In this document: positions 15,395 through 21,925 of the stretch, piece after piece
How positions within the stretch are numbered: the first letter of the stretch is position 1
Layout of the letters: each line of letters starts with the position of its first letter
Origin: a virus
Length of the DNA stretch: 25,666 bases
IMG/VR virus record: IMGVR_UViG_3300045010_000227
Coordinates: 1 to 25,666 of that record
Direction: 5' to 3' (one strand)
Notes under the pieces: generated by a model
Database searches by the model: none
Seen by the model: only the letters and a program-made list of their open reading frames with translations
Told to the model about the DNA's origin: nothing
Translations under genes and position numbers: made by a program

Positions 15395-15407
15395 CCAAGG
15401 GGAAATA

Positions 15408-15659
15408 ATGCCAACTTTTACACCACCAACCGTAGACGAAGGTCCGGCTGGGCCGCCTCCGCTTTTCTACAGATACAAGATAACTCGTGCTGATGCCGTG
15501 TTAAAAACCGATGGTGTCTACACCCGGACTCGTGTTCCTACCGAGGACGAGATCGCTGCGGCGGACATCTACTACGCAGGTGGGCGTGGTGGTTATACGA
15601 TTACCGCTGGCGAAGCGGCAGACCTAACAACAGCTGGCTATGGTGCATATATTACCTGA
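15408..15659 (+). CDS. small hypothetical protein downstream of capsid
   Basis: This 83-residue, mildly acidic protein has no recognised domain. The N terminus is Pro-rich (PTFTPPTVDEGPAGPPP), and the middle contains a YKITRADAVLKTDGVYTRTRV segment that may form beta strands. The start is well supported by AAGGGGA (15398-15404), 3 bases before the ATG. It sits between the post-capsid RNA structure and the basic miniprotein cluster. A decoration or head-completion role is possible from its position but not shown by sequence. Confidence 0.8.
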   Translation: MPTFTPPTVDEGPAGPPPLFYRYKITRADAVLKTDGVYTRTRVPTEDEIAAADIYYAGGRGGYTITAGEAADLTTAGYGAYIT

Positions 15660-15909
15660 GGATTTCCCGACATACGGTGCATACTTACGCAGTAAAAACC
15701 TTAAGGTTGGGTATTGTAAATCCCACCTAGGGCAGGACTACACGCGCCAGAAGAAATGGGACAGAGAATTGGCTGAATACCGACAGGCTAGATCCGAGGG
15801 TATCCAACCAAAAAGCACGCGCACGAAAGACATTCGTGATGCGATGAAAGTAAGCGACAAAGTCGGTAAGGCTTTTGACGCAACCAAACCACTCGGAGGA
15901 GTAATTTAA
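15640..15909 (+). CDS. small basic hypothetical protein
   Basis: This 89-residue protein overlaps the end of the preceding gene by 20 bases. The N terminus LPEDFPTYGAYLRSKNLKVG is well formed and looks conserved-type, followed by a Lys/Arg-rich helical region. No domain is recognised. A GTG one codon downstream is an alternative start; neither start has a strong Shine-Dalgarno sequence. Its own end carries the Shine-Dalgarno GGAGGAG of the next gene, and its stop overlaps that gene's ATG by one base. Confidence 0.75.
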   Translation: MVHILPEDFPTYGAYLRSKNLKVGYCKSHLGQDYTRQKKWDRELAEYRQARSEGIQPKSTRTKDIRDAMKVSDKVGKAFDATKPLGGVI

Positions 15910-16043
15910 TGCCAATGGTAGCTGGGAAGAAGTTCCCATACACAGCAAAAGGCAAGATGGCCGCTAAGAAGGCATCTGCCAAGATGGACATGATGAAGAT
16001 GCAGAAGGCCAAGATGATGAAGAAGGGCAAGAAGGGCAAGTAA
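15909..16043 (+). CDS. 44-residue Lys/Met-rich miniprotein
   Basis: This is a tiny protein made largely of Lys, Met, Ala and Gly. It begins MPMVAGKKFPYTAKGK and ends with repeats of KKGK. It has an excellent Shine-Dalgarno sequence, GGAGGAG (15895-15901), 7 bases before the ATG, and a one-base overlap with the previous stop, which makes it very likely to be expressed. The strong positive charge suggests nucleic-acid or capsid-interior binding, which is inference only. Confidence 0.75.
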   Translation: MPMVAGKKFPYTAKGKMAAKKASAKMDMMKMQKAKMMKKGKKGK

Positions 16044-16208
16044 ATGGCAGGCAGCAAGAAACACCCAGGGTTCAAGAAAGTTGCTGCTGGCATTGCTAAG
16101 AAGCAGGGCATCAGCAAAGAACGCGCAAGTGCAATTCTTGCTGCCCGCACCCGCGCTGCATCACCAGCAGCCAAACGCAAGAATCTCAGATTGAAAAGAG
16201 TTAAGTAA
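16044..16208 (+). CDS. 54-residue basic miniprotein
   Basis: The start codon directly follows the previous stop (TAAATG). The sequence MAGSKKHPGFKKVAAGIAKK followed by GISKERASAILAARTRAAS and a Lys/Arg-rich tail is well formed, with a likely helix-turn-helix-like or helical hairpin character. The charge is strongly positive. The stop overlaps the next ATG by one base. Function is unknown; it is part of a run of similar miniproteins. Confidence 0.75.
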   Translation: MAGSKKHPGFKKVAAGIAKKQGISKERASAILAARTRAASPAAKRKNLRLKRVK

Positions 16209-16372
16209 TGAGTGAATACGAAAAGATTGTCAAGGAACTAAGCCAGGAAATGCCAGGCTCGGTTAATTACGGAATGGTGGAAGAAAGAACGGATTTCTCT
16301 ACGCCGGTTCCCCCGATGCCACGCCAGGCTGGCACCACGATCAGTGGTGTCATGAAGGGAAAAGCCAAATAA
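16208..16372 (+). CDS. 54-residue hypothetical protein
   Basis: This small protein has an acidic N-terminal helix (MSEYEKIVKELSQEM), a Pro-rich middle and a short basic tail ending KGKAK. It differs from its strongly basic neighbours by its mixed charge. It is coupled to the previous gene by a TAATG overlap and is followed after one base by the next ATG. No domain is recognised. Confidence 0.7.
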   Translation: MSEYEKIVKELSQEMPGSVNYGMVEERTDFSTPVPPMPRQAGTTISGVMKGKAK

Positions 16373-16373
16373 C

Positions 16374-16973
16374 ATGGTAGATACCTCAAGAATTAAAACT
16401 ACTTTAAAAAGAGTAGAAGCCCAGGGAAGAACAGCAGCAGAAGTTGCTAAGCGTTATGGGGTTTCATCTGCTTCTGTTAAGAAAAAGGGAAATTTTTTTA
16501 TTCTTCCTAAGACGGCAAGTCTTAGTAAAGGCATGGGAATTCGATCTACGACTGCTATTGATCGTGCAGCTTCAATCGACAAACAAAGGGCTGCTAGATA
16601 CGAAACCAAAAGAGTTTCTGTTATGAAAACCCCCGGCAACGGTGGTGATAAAAGGGTGTATGCCTTTTCTAAGCAAGCAAGTCAGGGTGGTTTGGGGCCA
16701 GCAAGTAAACGTGTTGTTACTAGCCCACCGTTTAGGAGTGGTGGTGGATCTAAATATGCAACGGCGACTCCAGCTTCAATTAAACCTAGACCTAAGCCCA
16801 AACAAACCGCTGGAGTTACGGTAAGAATTATCAAAAGCCCGGGTGTAGTTGTTAGAGAATCCGGCAAGCCAGTAACCACAGGTTATGGTAGGAAAAATAA
16901 ACCATCCAAATCTGGTTACGGTAGAACAAAGAGACGACAATACTTTGTCAGAACCGGAAGAGGCAAGAAATAA
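16374..16973 (+). CDS. basic hypothetical protein, 199 residues
   Basis: This very basic protein is rich in Lys, Arg, Ser and Gly. Near its N terminus is a segment AAEVAKRYGVSSASVKKKG that resembles a helix-turn-helix, followed by low-complexity basic sequence and a tail with GYGR repeats (TTGYGRKN, SGYGRTKRR) ending in RTGRGKK. The composition suggests DNA or RNA binding, or packing against packaged DNA. The gene is more AT-rich than its immediate neighbours. It begins one base after the previous stop, and the next TTG start abuts its stop. Confidence 0.75.
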   Translation: MVDTSRIKTTLKRVEAQGRTAAEVAKRYGVSSASVKKKGNFFILPKTASLSKGMGIRSTTAIDRAASIDKQRAARYETKRVSVMKTPGNGGDKRVYAFSKQASQGGLGPASKRVVTSPPFRSGGGSKYATATPASIKPRPKPKQTAGVTVRIIKSPGVVVRESGKPVTTGYGRKNKPSKSGYGRTKRRQYFVRTGRGKK

Positions 16974-17252
16974 TTGAAAGACCCACGACTAAAACGAGCA
17001 GGCGTTAGTGGGTACAACAAACCCAAGCGCACACCTAGCCACCCAACCAAATCACACGTAGTCGTGGCTAAGCAGGGCAGTCAGGTAAAGACAATTCGTT
17101 TTGGTCAGCAAGGGGTGTCAGGCTCGCCCAAGAAACAGGGCGAGTCGTCCTCCTACCGTAGGCGCCGTGAGTCCTTCAAGGCACGGCACAGCAAGAACAT
17201 CGCCAAGGGCAAGTTGTCTGCGGCCTATTGGGCAGACAGGGTCAAATGGTAA
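16974..17252 (+). CDS. 92-residue basic protein, KDPRLKRAGVSGYNKPKRTP type
   Basis: This strongly basic protein has a highly recognisable sequence: an N terminus with KDPRLKRAGVSGYNKPKRTP, a central VVVAKQGSQVKTIRFGQQGV, and a C terminus with FKARHSKNIAKGKLSAAYWA. I recall closely similar proteins in many aquatic and marine phages, where they are annotated only as hypothetical. It has no enzyme motif. The start is a TTG directly abutting the previous stop; the next gene starts inside its end with a 7-base overlap. A DNA-binding or capsid-associated role is inferred from charge and position. Confidence 0.85.
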   Translation: MKDPRLKRAGVSGYNKPKRTPSHPTKSHVVVAKQGSQVKTIRFGQQGVSGSPKKQGESSSYRRRRESFKARHSKNIAKGKLSAAYWADRVKW

Positions 17253-17368
17253 AGAAACTAACCGTAGCTCAGAAGTACACCCAGCTGAAACGTCAGACCG
17301 AAAGAGCTGGCATGAAGGTCATGGAGAAAGACGGCAAGATCGTCGTCACACGTAGAAAGAAAAAATAA
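17246..17368 (+). CDS. 40-residue basic miniprotein
   Basis: This 40-residue protein starts with MVKKLTVAQKYTQLKRQTER and ends in RRKKK. It overlaps the preceding gene by 7 bases, and its stop overlaps the next ATG by one base. That arrangement, together with clean helix-strand-like sequence (AGMKVMEKDGKIVVTR), supports real translation. Function is unknown; it belongs to the same basic cluster. Confidence 0.7.
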   Translation: MVKKLTVAQKYTQLKRQTERAGMKVMEKDGKIVVTRRKKK

Positions 17369-17559
17369 TGGTAGCGAAGAAGAAAGCAACCAAGTCCAGA
17401 GTAAACGAGGCTGGTAATTACACCAAGCCAGAGATGCGCAAGCAGATCTTCAACCGCATCAAAGCCGGATCGAAGGGCGGTAAGCCCGGACAATGGTCGG
17501 CTCGTAAAGCACAGATGCTAGCCCTTCAATACAAGAAAGCGGGCGGTGGGTATAGGTAA
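17368..17559 (+). CDS. 63-residue basic protein, GKPGQWSARKAQ type
   Basis: This basic protein contains NYTKPEMRKQIFNRIKAGSK followed by GGKPGQWSARKAQMLALQYK and ends GGGYR. I recall the same block in larger phage and virus proteins of unknown function, where it continues into the sequence found in the next gene here. DUF5872 is a possible label, but I am not certain of it. Both flanking junctions are one-base TAATG overlaps, so it is translationally coupled in the cluster. Confidence 0.8.
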   Translation: MVAKKKATKSRVNEAGNYTKPEMRKQIFNRIKAGSKGGKPGQWSARKAQMLALQYKKAGGGYR

Positions 17560-17795
17560 TGGCACTAGCCAAATCCCAACAATCGTTAAAGAATTGGACT
17601 GGTCAGAAATGGCGGACATCAGACGGATCACCCTCTAGGGGTAAAAAAAGATATCTACCGGATGCTGCATGGGCAGCACTAACGCCAGCCGAAAAAGCTG
17701 CTACCAATCGGGCAAAAGCCAAAGGCAATAAAAAGGGCAAACAATTCGTACCCCAACCCAAGAACATTAAGAAGAAAACGGCAAAATATCGGTGA
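17559..17795 (+). CDS. 78-residue basic protein, KRYLPDAAW type
   Basis: The sequence carries SLKNWTGQKWRTSDG, then KKRYLPDAAWAALTPAEKAA, then NKKGKQFVPQPKNIKKK. It looks like the second half of a protein whose first half is the preceding gene. It is strongly basic, with no catalytic motif. It starts in a TAATG overlap and ends in a GTGA overlap with the head-tail adaptor gene, so it belongs to the same transcript. Confidence 0.8.
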   Translation: MALAKSQQSLKNWTGQKWRTSDGSPSRGKKRYLPDAAWAALTPAEKAATNRAKAKGNKKGKQFVPQPKNIKKKTAKYR

Positions 17796-18685
17796 CCACC
17801 ACAAACGCATTAATAGAACAAGTACTCGGTAACCTATCAAGCTACACGCTAAGGCAGGACAGAACCACACACCTGACCGCTGCCTTGACGGCCAGTGCGA
17901 CCACTGCATCACTTGACAGTACTGAAAACATTGGCAAGGGTCTGATGGAGATTGACGACGAGTTAATCTACGTAGACTCGACCGATCGTGTGAGCAGCAC
18001 CATTACGATCGCACCGTACGGTCGCGGTTATCGGGGAAGTACCTCAGCTAGCCATGCTTCAGAGGCAAGGGTAACGGTCTCTCCGACATACCCAAGAATC
18101 CAAGTCTTAAACGCAATCAATCAGACGATACTTTCGGTGTTCCCACGTTTGTTCGCTACCGCCTCTACAACGTTTACCTACGTAGCATCCAGGACTGCGT
18201 ACAACCTACCTGCGGATTTCGAGGATGTGCTATCGCTTTCCTGGCAAACCTCTGGCCCGACCGCAGAATGGTTGCCGATAAGGCGATACCGAGTAGACCG
18301 CACTGCCGCAACTGGATCTTTTGCTGGCGGCAGATCGATTAACCTATATGACCTTGTAACCCCAGGACGAACGGTTCAAGTTGTGTACACGAAGAAACCA
18401 TCAGAGCTTTCTAGTGCCTCTAGCGTATTTACCACAACAACCGGACTGCCAAGCTCCTGTTTTGATGTGATCATGTACGGTGCTGCGTATCGTTTGATCT
18501 CCTTCATAGATCCTGCACGCATGTCATTTACCAGCCCAGAGGCTAACGAAAACGATCCGAACAGACCGATCGGTTCTGGCACGAACACCTCTCGATTCAT
18601 CTTGGCTTTGTTCCAACAAAGACTTGCAGAGGAAGAACAGAAACTTAAAGCGGAATACCCAATCCGCGTCTACTTTACGACTTAA
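17792..18685 (+). CDS. putative head-tail adaptor / tail protein
   Basis: This 297-residue protein sits between the head cluster and the fibre gene, where a connector or tail-tubular protein is expected. The N terminus (LIEQVLGNLSSYTLRQ) is helical. Residues about 29-95 form a beta module ending GRGYRGSTSASHASEARV that resembles a module in the next gene. A helical, connector-like part follows: IQVLNAINQTILSVFPRLF, then PADFEDVLSLSW, then SSCFDVIMYGAAYRLIS. The GTG start overlaps the previous stop by 4 bases. The assignment is mainly from architecture and position; family membership is not certain. Confidence 0.65.
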   Translation: MTTTNALIEQVLGNLSSYTLRQDRTTHLTAALTASATTASLDSTENIGKGLMEIDDELIYVDSTDRVSSTITIAPYGRGYRGSTSASHASEARVTVSPTYPRIQVLNAINQTILSVFPRLFATASTTFTYVASRTAYNLPADFEDVLSLSWQTSGPTAEWLPIRRYRVDRTAATGSFAGGRSINLYDLVTPGRTVQVVYTKKPSELSSASSVFTTTTGLPSSCFDVIMYGAAYRLISFIDPARMSFTSPEANENDPNRPIGSGTNTSRFILALFQQRLAEEEQKLKAEYPIRVYFTT

Positions 18686-18697
18686 GGAAAAGGACAG

Positions 18698-20014
18698 ATG
18701 GCTCGTAAATATACAAGCACCTCCCAAGAAACCACCCTTTCCGCAGATCTATCGATCGGTGGTACTAGCTGCACGGTTGTCTCTGGAACAAATCTTATGG
18801 GTGGTGTTACGCTATCTGGCGACACATTCACCGTAGTCATTGAGCCAGAGACTGCCAACGAAGAGATCGTCTACGTAACCGCCGTAGCGACCAACACTTT
18901 AACTATCACACGAGCACAGGACTCTACGACCGCTAAGGCACATTCGGCTGGTTCAAAGGTTCGTCACATGGCGATCGGTGAAGACTTTCGTTTAGCTGAG
19001 GATCACCGCAATGCCTCGGCCTCGGTTCACGGTCTTGGTTCAAGTGCGGATGTGGTCGGTACGACCAGCACTCAGACCCTAACTAACAAGACTCTAACTA
19101 GTCCTAGCATCAACTCACCGACGGTTGCCTCACCAACCATCACTGGCACGGTCAGCGGTTCTGCAACCTACAACAACATTACGGTTGCAAGTTCTACCTT
19201 GACCAGTCCTACTATCACTGGTGCATCAGCAACGACTGCAAGTGTCAGTTCGTTGTTTCTTACTGGCAATCTAAACGCCAATAGCTTGAAGGTTGTAAAC
19301 CTTGCTGCACCAACCGATGACAATGATGCAGCCAGGAAGATCTACGTAGACAACATTCTTGGTAGTGCTACTGCTGCTGCGACCAGCGCATCAGCAGCTG
19401 CCGCTTCTGCTACGGCAGCGGCTGCTTCTGCTACCGCAGCGGCTAACTCTGCTACTGCTGCATCAGCAAGTGCTGCTGCTGCTTCTGCGAGTGCTGCTGC
19501 TGCATCAACTAGTGCATCGAACGCATCTACTAGTGCAAGCCAGGCATCGGCCTCAGCCGCAGCCGCAAGTGCAAGTGCATCTGCCGCATCCGCATCTGCT
19601 GCTGCCGCAGCATCATCTGCCGCCGCAGCAAGTGCATCCGCTGCTGCAGCCGCTACTAGCTATGACGATTTTGATGACAGATATCTTGGTGCTAAATCAA
19701 GCGATCCTTCTTTAGACAATGACGGTAACGCCCTGATCACGGGTGCGTTGTACTTCAATACATCTGGTAATAACATGAGGGTTTACACCGGATCAACCTG
19801 GATAGTCGTAGCTGCCAATACGGCAGACTTCATCCAGAAGACAGAAGTAACTGCAAAGGGTGATCTCATTGCAGGGACTGGTAACGCAACAATCGACAAT
19901 CTTGCGGTAGGTACGAATGGTTATGTCCTTACCGCATCCTCTTCAACAACAACAGGATTAACCTGGTCTGAAATTGATGCAGGATTCAACGCATTTCTTT
20001 TGATGGGAGCATAA
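18698..20014 (+). CDS. tail fibre protein with Ala/Ser-rich repeats
   Basis: This 438-residue protein has an N-terminal beta module (about 11-90), followed by the region TSTQTLTNKTLTSPSINSPT with repeated TLTSP/SPTI units, as in many phage fibres. Next come a collar-like segment NLAAPTDDNDAARKIYVDN, a ~95-residue Ala/Ser tract (about 224-321) that probably forms a trimeric helical rod, and a C-terminal beta part with GALYFNTSGNNMRVYTGSTW. It probably links the tail to the receptor-binding tip. The ATG is preceded by a purine-rich AAGGAAAAGGA. There is no obvious chaperone gene. Confidence 0.85.
   Translation: MARKYTSTSQETTLSADLSIGGTSCTVVSGTNLMGGVTLSGDTFTVVIEPETANEEIVYVTAVATNTLTITRAQDSTTAKAHSAGSKVRHMAIGEDFRLAEDHRNASASVHGLGSSADVVGTTSTQTLTNKTLTSPSINSPTVASPTITGTVSGSATYNNITVASSTLTSPTITGASATTASVSSLFLTGNLNANSLKVVNLAAPTDDNDAARKIYVDNILGSATAAATSASAAAASATAAAASATAAANSATAASASAAAASASAAAASTSASNASTSASQASASAAAASASASAASASAAAAASSAAAASASAAAAATSYDDFDDRYLGAKSSDPSLDNDGNALITGALYFNTSGNNMRVYTGSTWIVVAANTADFIQKTEVTAKGDLIAGTGNATIDNLAVGTNGYVLTASSSTTTGLTWSEIDAGFNAFLLMGA
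19365..19660 (+). repeat. Ala/Ser-coding low-complexity repeat tract
   Basis: These roughly 300 bases consist of imperfect GCA/GCT/TCT/AGT-type codon repeats encoding nearly only Ala and Ser with a few Thr and Asn. It lies inside the fibre gene. Such a tract can expand or contract by recombination, changing fibre rod length. Confidence 0.85.
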
Positions 20015-20353
20015 ATGCCAACAACATACAAGGTGTTAAATCAGCAAGCGATGTCCGCTAACACCTACACGAACCTCTACACCGTACCAGCCGCTACTAG
20101 CGCGGTGATTTCTACCATTACGGTAGCCAATACCGCATCTACTACTGCGACCTATCGCCTTGCAGTCACCTCGTCTGCTACTGCGGCATCTGCCGTTGCA
20201 CTAGGTGACCACATCGCATATGACGTAAACATTGAAGCAAACGACACGACTGCTCTGACCATAGGTCTAACACTTGAGGCTGGTAAGAAGTTAGTCGGTA
20301 GGGCAAGTACCGCGTCTGTCGCCTTCGGTGTGTTCGGTTCAGAGGTGACCTGA
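20015..20353 (+). CDS. small beta-rich tail-associated protein
   Basis: This 112-residue Ala/Thr-rich protein has regular alternating hydrophobic stretches (TNLYTVPAATSAVISTITVA; then LTIGLTLEAGKKLVGRAS) that suggest a beta sandwich. It starts directly after the fibre stop and has GGGAG 5-10 bases upstream. Similar small proteins often accompany phage fibres as tips or capsid/fibre decorations. The role here is inferred from position. No enzyme motif is seen. Confidence 0.75.
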   Translation: MPTTYKVLNQQAMSANTYTNLYTVPAATSAVISTITVANTASTTATYRLAVTSSATAASAVALGDHIAYDVNIEANDTTALTIGLTLEAGKKLVGRASTASVAFGVFGSEVT

Positions 20354-20354
20354 T

Positions 20355-21236
20355 ATGACCATTAGAAGTTTAAAGCAACCGGAATTATTTAACACTTTTA
20401 GTGTTGGGATAAATCCAGGAACAATGACGTATCTAGTAATAGCAGGCGGCGGCGGCGGCGGTCATGGTGCTTGTTCAAGTTCCTGGGGCGGTGGGGCTGG
20501 TGGTTACCGTTCGAGTGTTCCCGGTGAATTATCTGGCGGTGGTGCTGCTGCAGAAAGTTCACTCGTAATACAAACAGGAAGTGCTTATGTAATTACAGTA
20601 GGCGGAGGCGGTTCTGGTGGTTCAGATTCACCTGGTAATGCTGCTGGAAAACAGGGTACTAATTCGTCTATTTCCTTGCCAGCCTCTGGGGCTCTTGTTA
20701 CATCAATAGGCGGTGGCGGTGGCAGGGGAAGGCAACATGCAGTAAGTCCACACGGCGAAGAAGAGGGTACAACGGGGGGGTCTGGTGGTGGCACTAGTGG
20801 CACAGCGTTAGCAGGCACGGCAAATCAGGGGTTTGCTGGTGGTACGGGTGGCGGGGTGCAAGGTGGCGGTGGGGGAGCGGCTGAGGCTGGCACTACTGAT
20901 GGCCCAGGTCACGGTGGCGATGGTGTTTCTTCAAGTATTACCCTTACAGCAACAACTAGGGCAGGTGGTGGGGCTGGGTCTTCGGGTACTGCTGGTGAAG
21001 GTGGCGGTGGCTCGGAGGGCACTCCTGGAACAGCAAACAAGGGGGGCGGTGGGGGCGGACGGCTTGCCACCGGCTGCGGTAGTTTCGCGGGTCAACCTGG
21101 TGGTAAAGGCGTAGTCATTATAAGAACCCCGGATAGCGTGAAAGAAGCGGCTACTACTGGTAGTCCTAGCGTCTCAAGTTCTGGCGGCTTTAGGATATAT
21201 ACCTTTAATGATTCTGGTACAATTACGTGGAGTTAG
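20355..21236 (+). CDS. glycine-rich adhesin-like tail protein
   Basis: This 293-residue protein has repeated poly-Gly runs between short hydrophobic strands (TYLVIAGGGGGG; AYVITVGGGGSGG; VTSIGGGGGRG), a C-terminal GKGVVIIRTPDS strand and FRIYTFNDSGTITW. The layout matches the glycine-rich domain found in phage receptor-binding tips, for example those built from packed polyglycine helices. It probably recognises the host surface, working with the fibre encoded upstream. The gene contains homopolymer G runs (7 at 20774-20780, 6 at 21041-21046) where slippage could switch frames. Confidence 0.85.
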   Translation: MTIRSLKQPELFNTFSVGINPGTMTYLVIAGGGGGGHGACSSSWGGGAGGYRSSVPGELSGGGAAAESSLVIQTGSAYVITVGGGGSGGSDSPGNAAGKQGTNSSISLPASGALVTSIGGGGGRGRQHAVSPHGEEEGTTGGSGGGTSGTALAGTANQGFAGGTGGGVQGGGGGAAEAGTTDGPGHGGDGVSSSITLTATTRAGGGAGSSGTAGEGGGGSEGTPGTANKGGGGGGRLATGCGSFAGQPGGKGVVIIRTPDSVKEAATTGSPSVSSSGGFRIYTFNDSGTITWS

Positions 21237-21246
21237 GAAAAATAAG

Positions 21247-21657
21247 ATGGCGTACTTTGCACAATTAGACGAAAACAATATAGTGACTCAAGTTATTTCT
21301 ATTAACAATACAGTTCTTGATGAACCAAGATTAACCTTTCCTGAAACAGAAATACTTGGTCAGTTATACATAAAAGATGTTTTAAAACTTGATAAAAATT
21401 GGAAACAAACTAGTTATAATAACTCTTTTAGAAAACAATATGCGGGTATAGGTTTTTTGTACGACGCTGAACACGATGTTTTTATTGTTCCAAAACCAGT
21501 TCCTTCTTGGTTTTTAGATGAAAACTCTGATTGGCAAGCACCAATTCCAAAACCAACAGAAGGTTTTTGGTCATGGAATGAAGACACTTTTTCTTGGGAA
21601 GAAATTGAATTAACAGACGAACAACTTGATTTATTATGGCAAGAAGGTAATGGATAA
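21247..21657 (+). CDS. Trp-rich small structural-type protein
   Basis: This 136-residue protein begins MAYFAQLDENNIVTQVISIN and is rich in Trp and aromatic residues near its end (WFLDENSDWQAPIPKPTEGF; WSWNEDTFSWEEI). I associate this composition with small structural proteins of cyanophage-like viruses. The frame is open from 21208, but the ATG at 21247 has AGGA (21234-21237) upstream and begins the well-formed sequence. Codon use is strongly AT-biased compared with neighbours, which suggests acquisition from a low-GC phage. Function is unknown; a tail or fibre accessory role is likely. Confidence 0.8.
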   Translation: MAYFAQLDENNIVTQVISINNTVLDEPRLTFPETEILGQLYIKDVLKLDKNWKQTSYNNSFRKQYAGIGFLYDAEHDVFIVPKPVPSWFLDENSDWQAPIPKPTEGFWSWNEDTFSWEEIELTDEQLDLLWQEGNG

Positions 21658-21853
21658 TTTTTTTTATGCTCAAAAAGAAGAAATTGAACGCAGGATTAAA
21701 ATTTGCAAAAAATGTGAATATCTTTTTAAACCTACTTATACCTGCAAAAAATGCGGTTGTTTTATGAAAATTAAAACAATGTTAAAAAACGCACAATGTC
21801 CATTAAATAAATGGAACGAGAAAAACCAGGAGTGGGTCGAACAGGCCGACTGA
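21650..21853 (+). CDS. small zinc-ribbon-like protein
   Basis: This 67-residue protein has six cysteines (19, 22, 32, 35, 37, 50) in the order CKKC, CKKCGC and a late CP, which suggests one zinc-binding site with extra Cys. The chosen ATG overlaps the end of the previous gene by 8 bases and has AAGAAGG (21641-21647) just upstream; a TTG at 21626 is a weaker alternative. Like its partner upstream it is very AT-rich, so the two probably moved together. Function is unknown. Confidence 0.8.
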   Translation: MDNFFYAQKEEIERRIKICKKCEYLFKPTYTCKKCGCFMKIKTMLKNAQCPLNKWNEKNQEWVEQAD

Positions 21854-21861
21854 CACCGGCC

Positions 21862-21901
21862 TATCGGGATAATCCGATTAACGTAGGTTATCGGAATAAT
21901 C
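21862..21901. repeat. short direct repeat TATCGG(G/A)ATAATC
   Basis: TATCGGGATAATC (21862-21874) and TATCGGAATAATC (21889-21901) differ at one base and are 27 bases apart. The first copy also lies within the imperfect inverted repeat ATCGG...CCGAT. The repeats lie in the short gap before the first glycosyltransferase gene and could be binding sites for its control. Confidence 0.5.
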
Positions 21902-21912
21902 TAATGGCATAT

Positions 21913-21918
21913 TAAGAT
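21913..21918 (+). promoter_or_regulatory. candidate leaderless -10 box
   Basis: TAAGAT fits the actinobacterial TANNNT -10 pattern and ends 7 bases before the ATG at 21926, the spacing expected when transcription starts at the start codon. The gene has no Shine-Dalgarno sequence. No clear -35 is seen. Confidence 0.3.
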
Positions 21919-21925
21919 TGGAACC

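Noticed and set aside
19359-19715. 118-residue plus-strand ORF inside the fibre gene
   Set aside because: It is a Leu/Gln/His-rich shadow of the Ala/Ser repeat in another frame.
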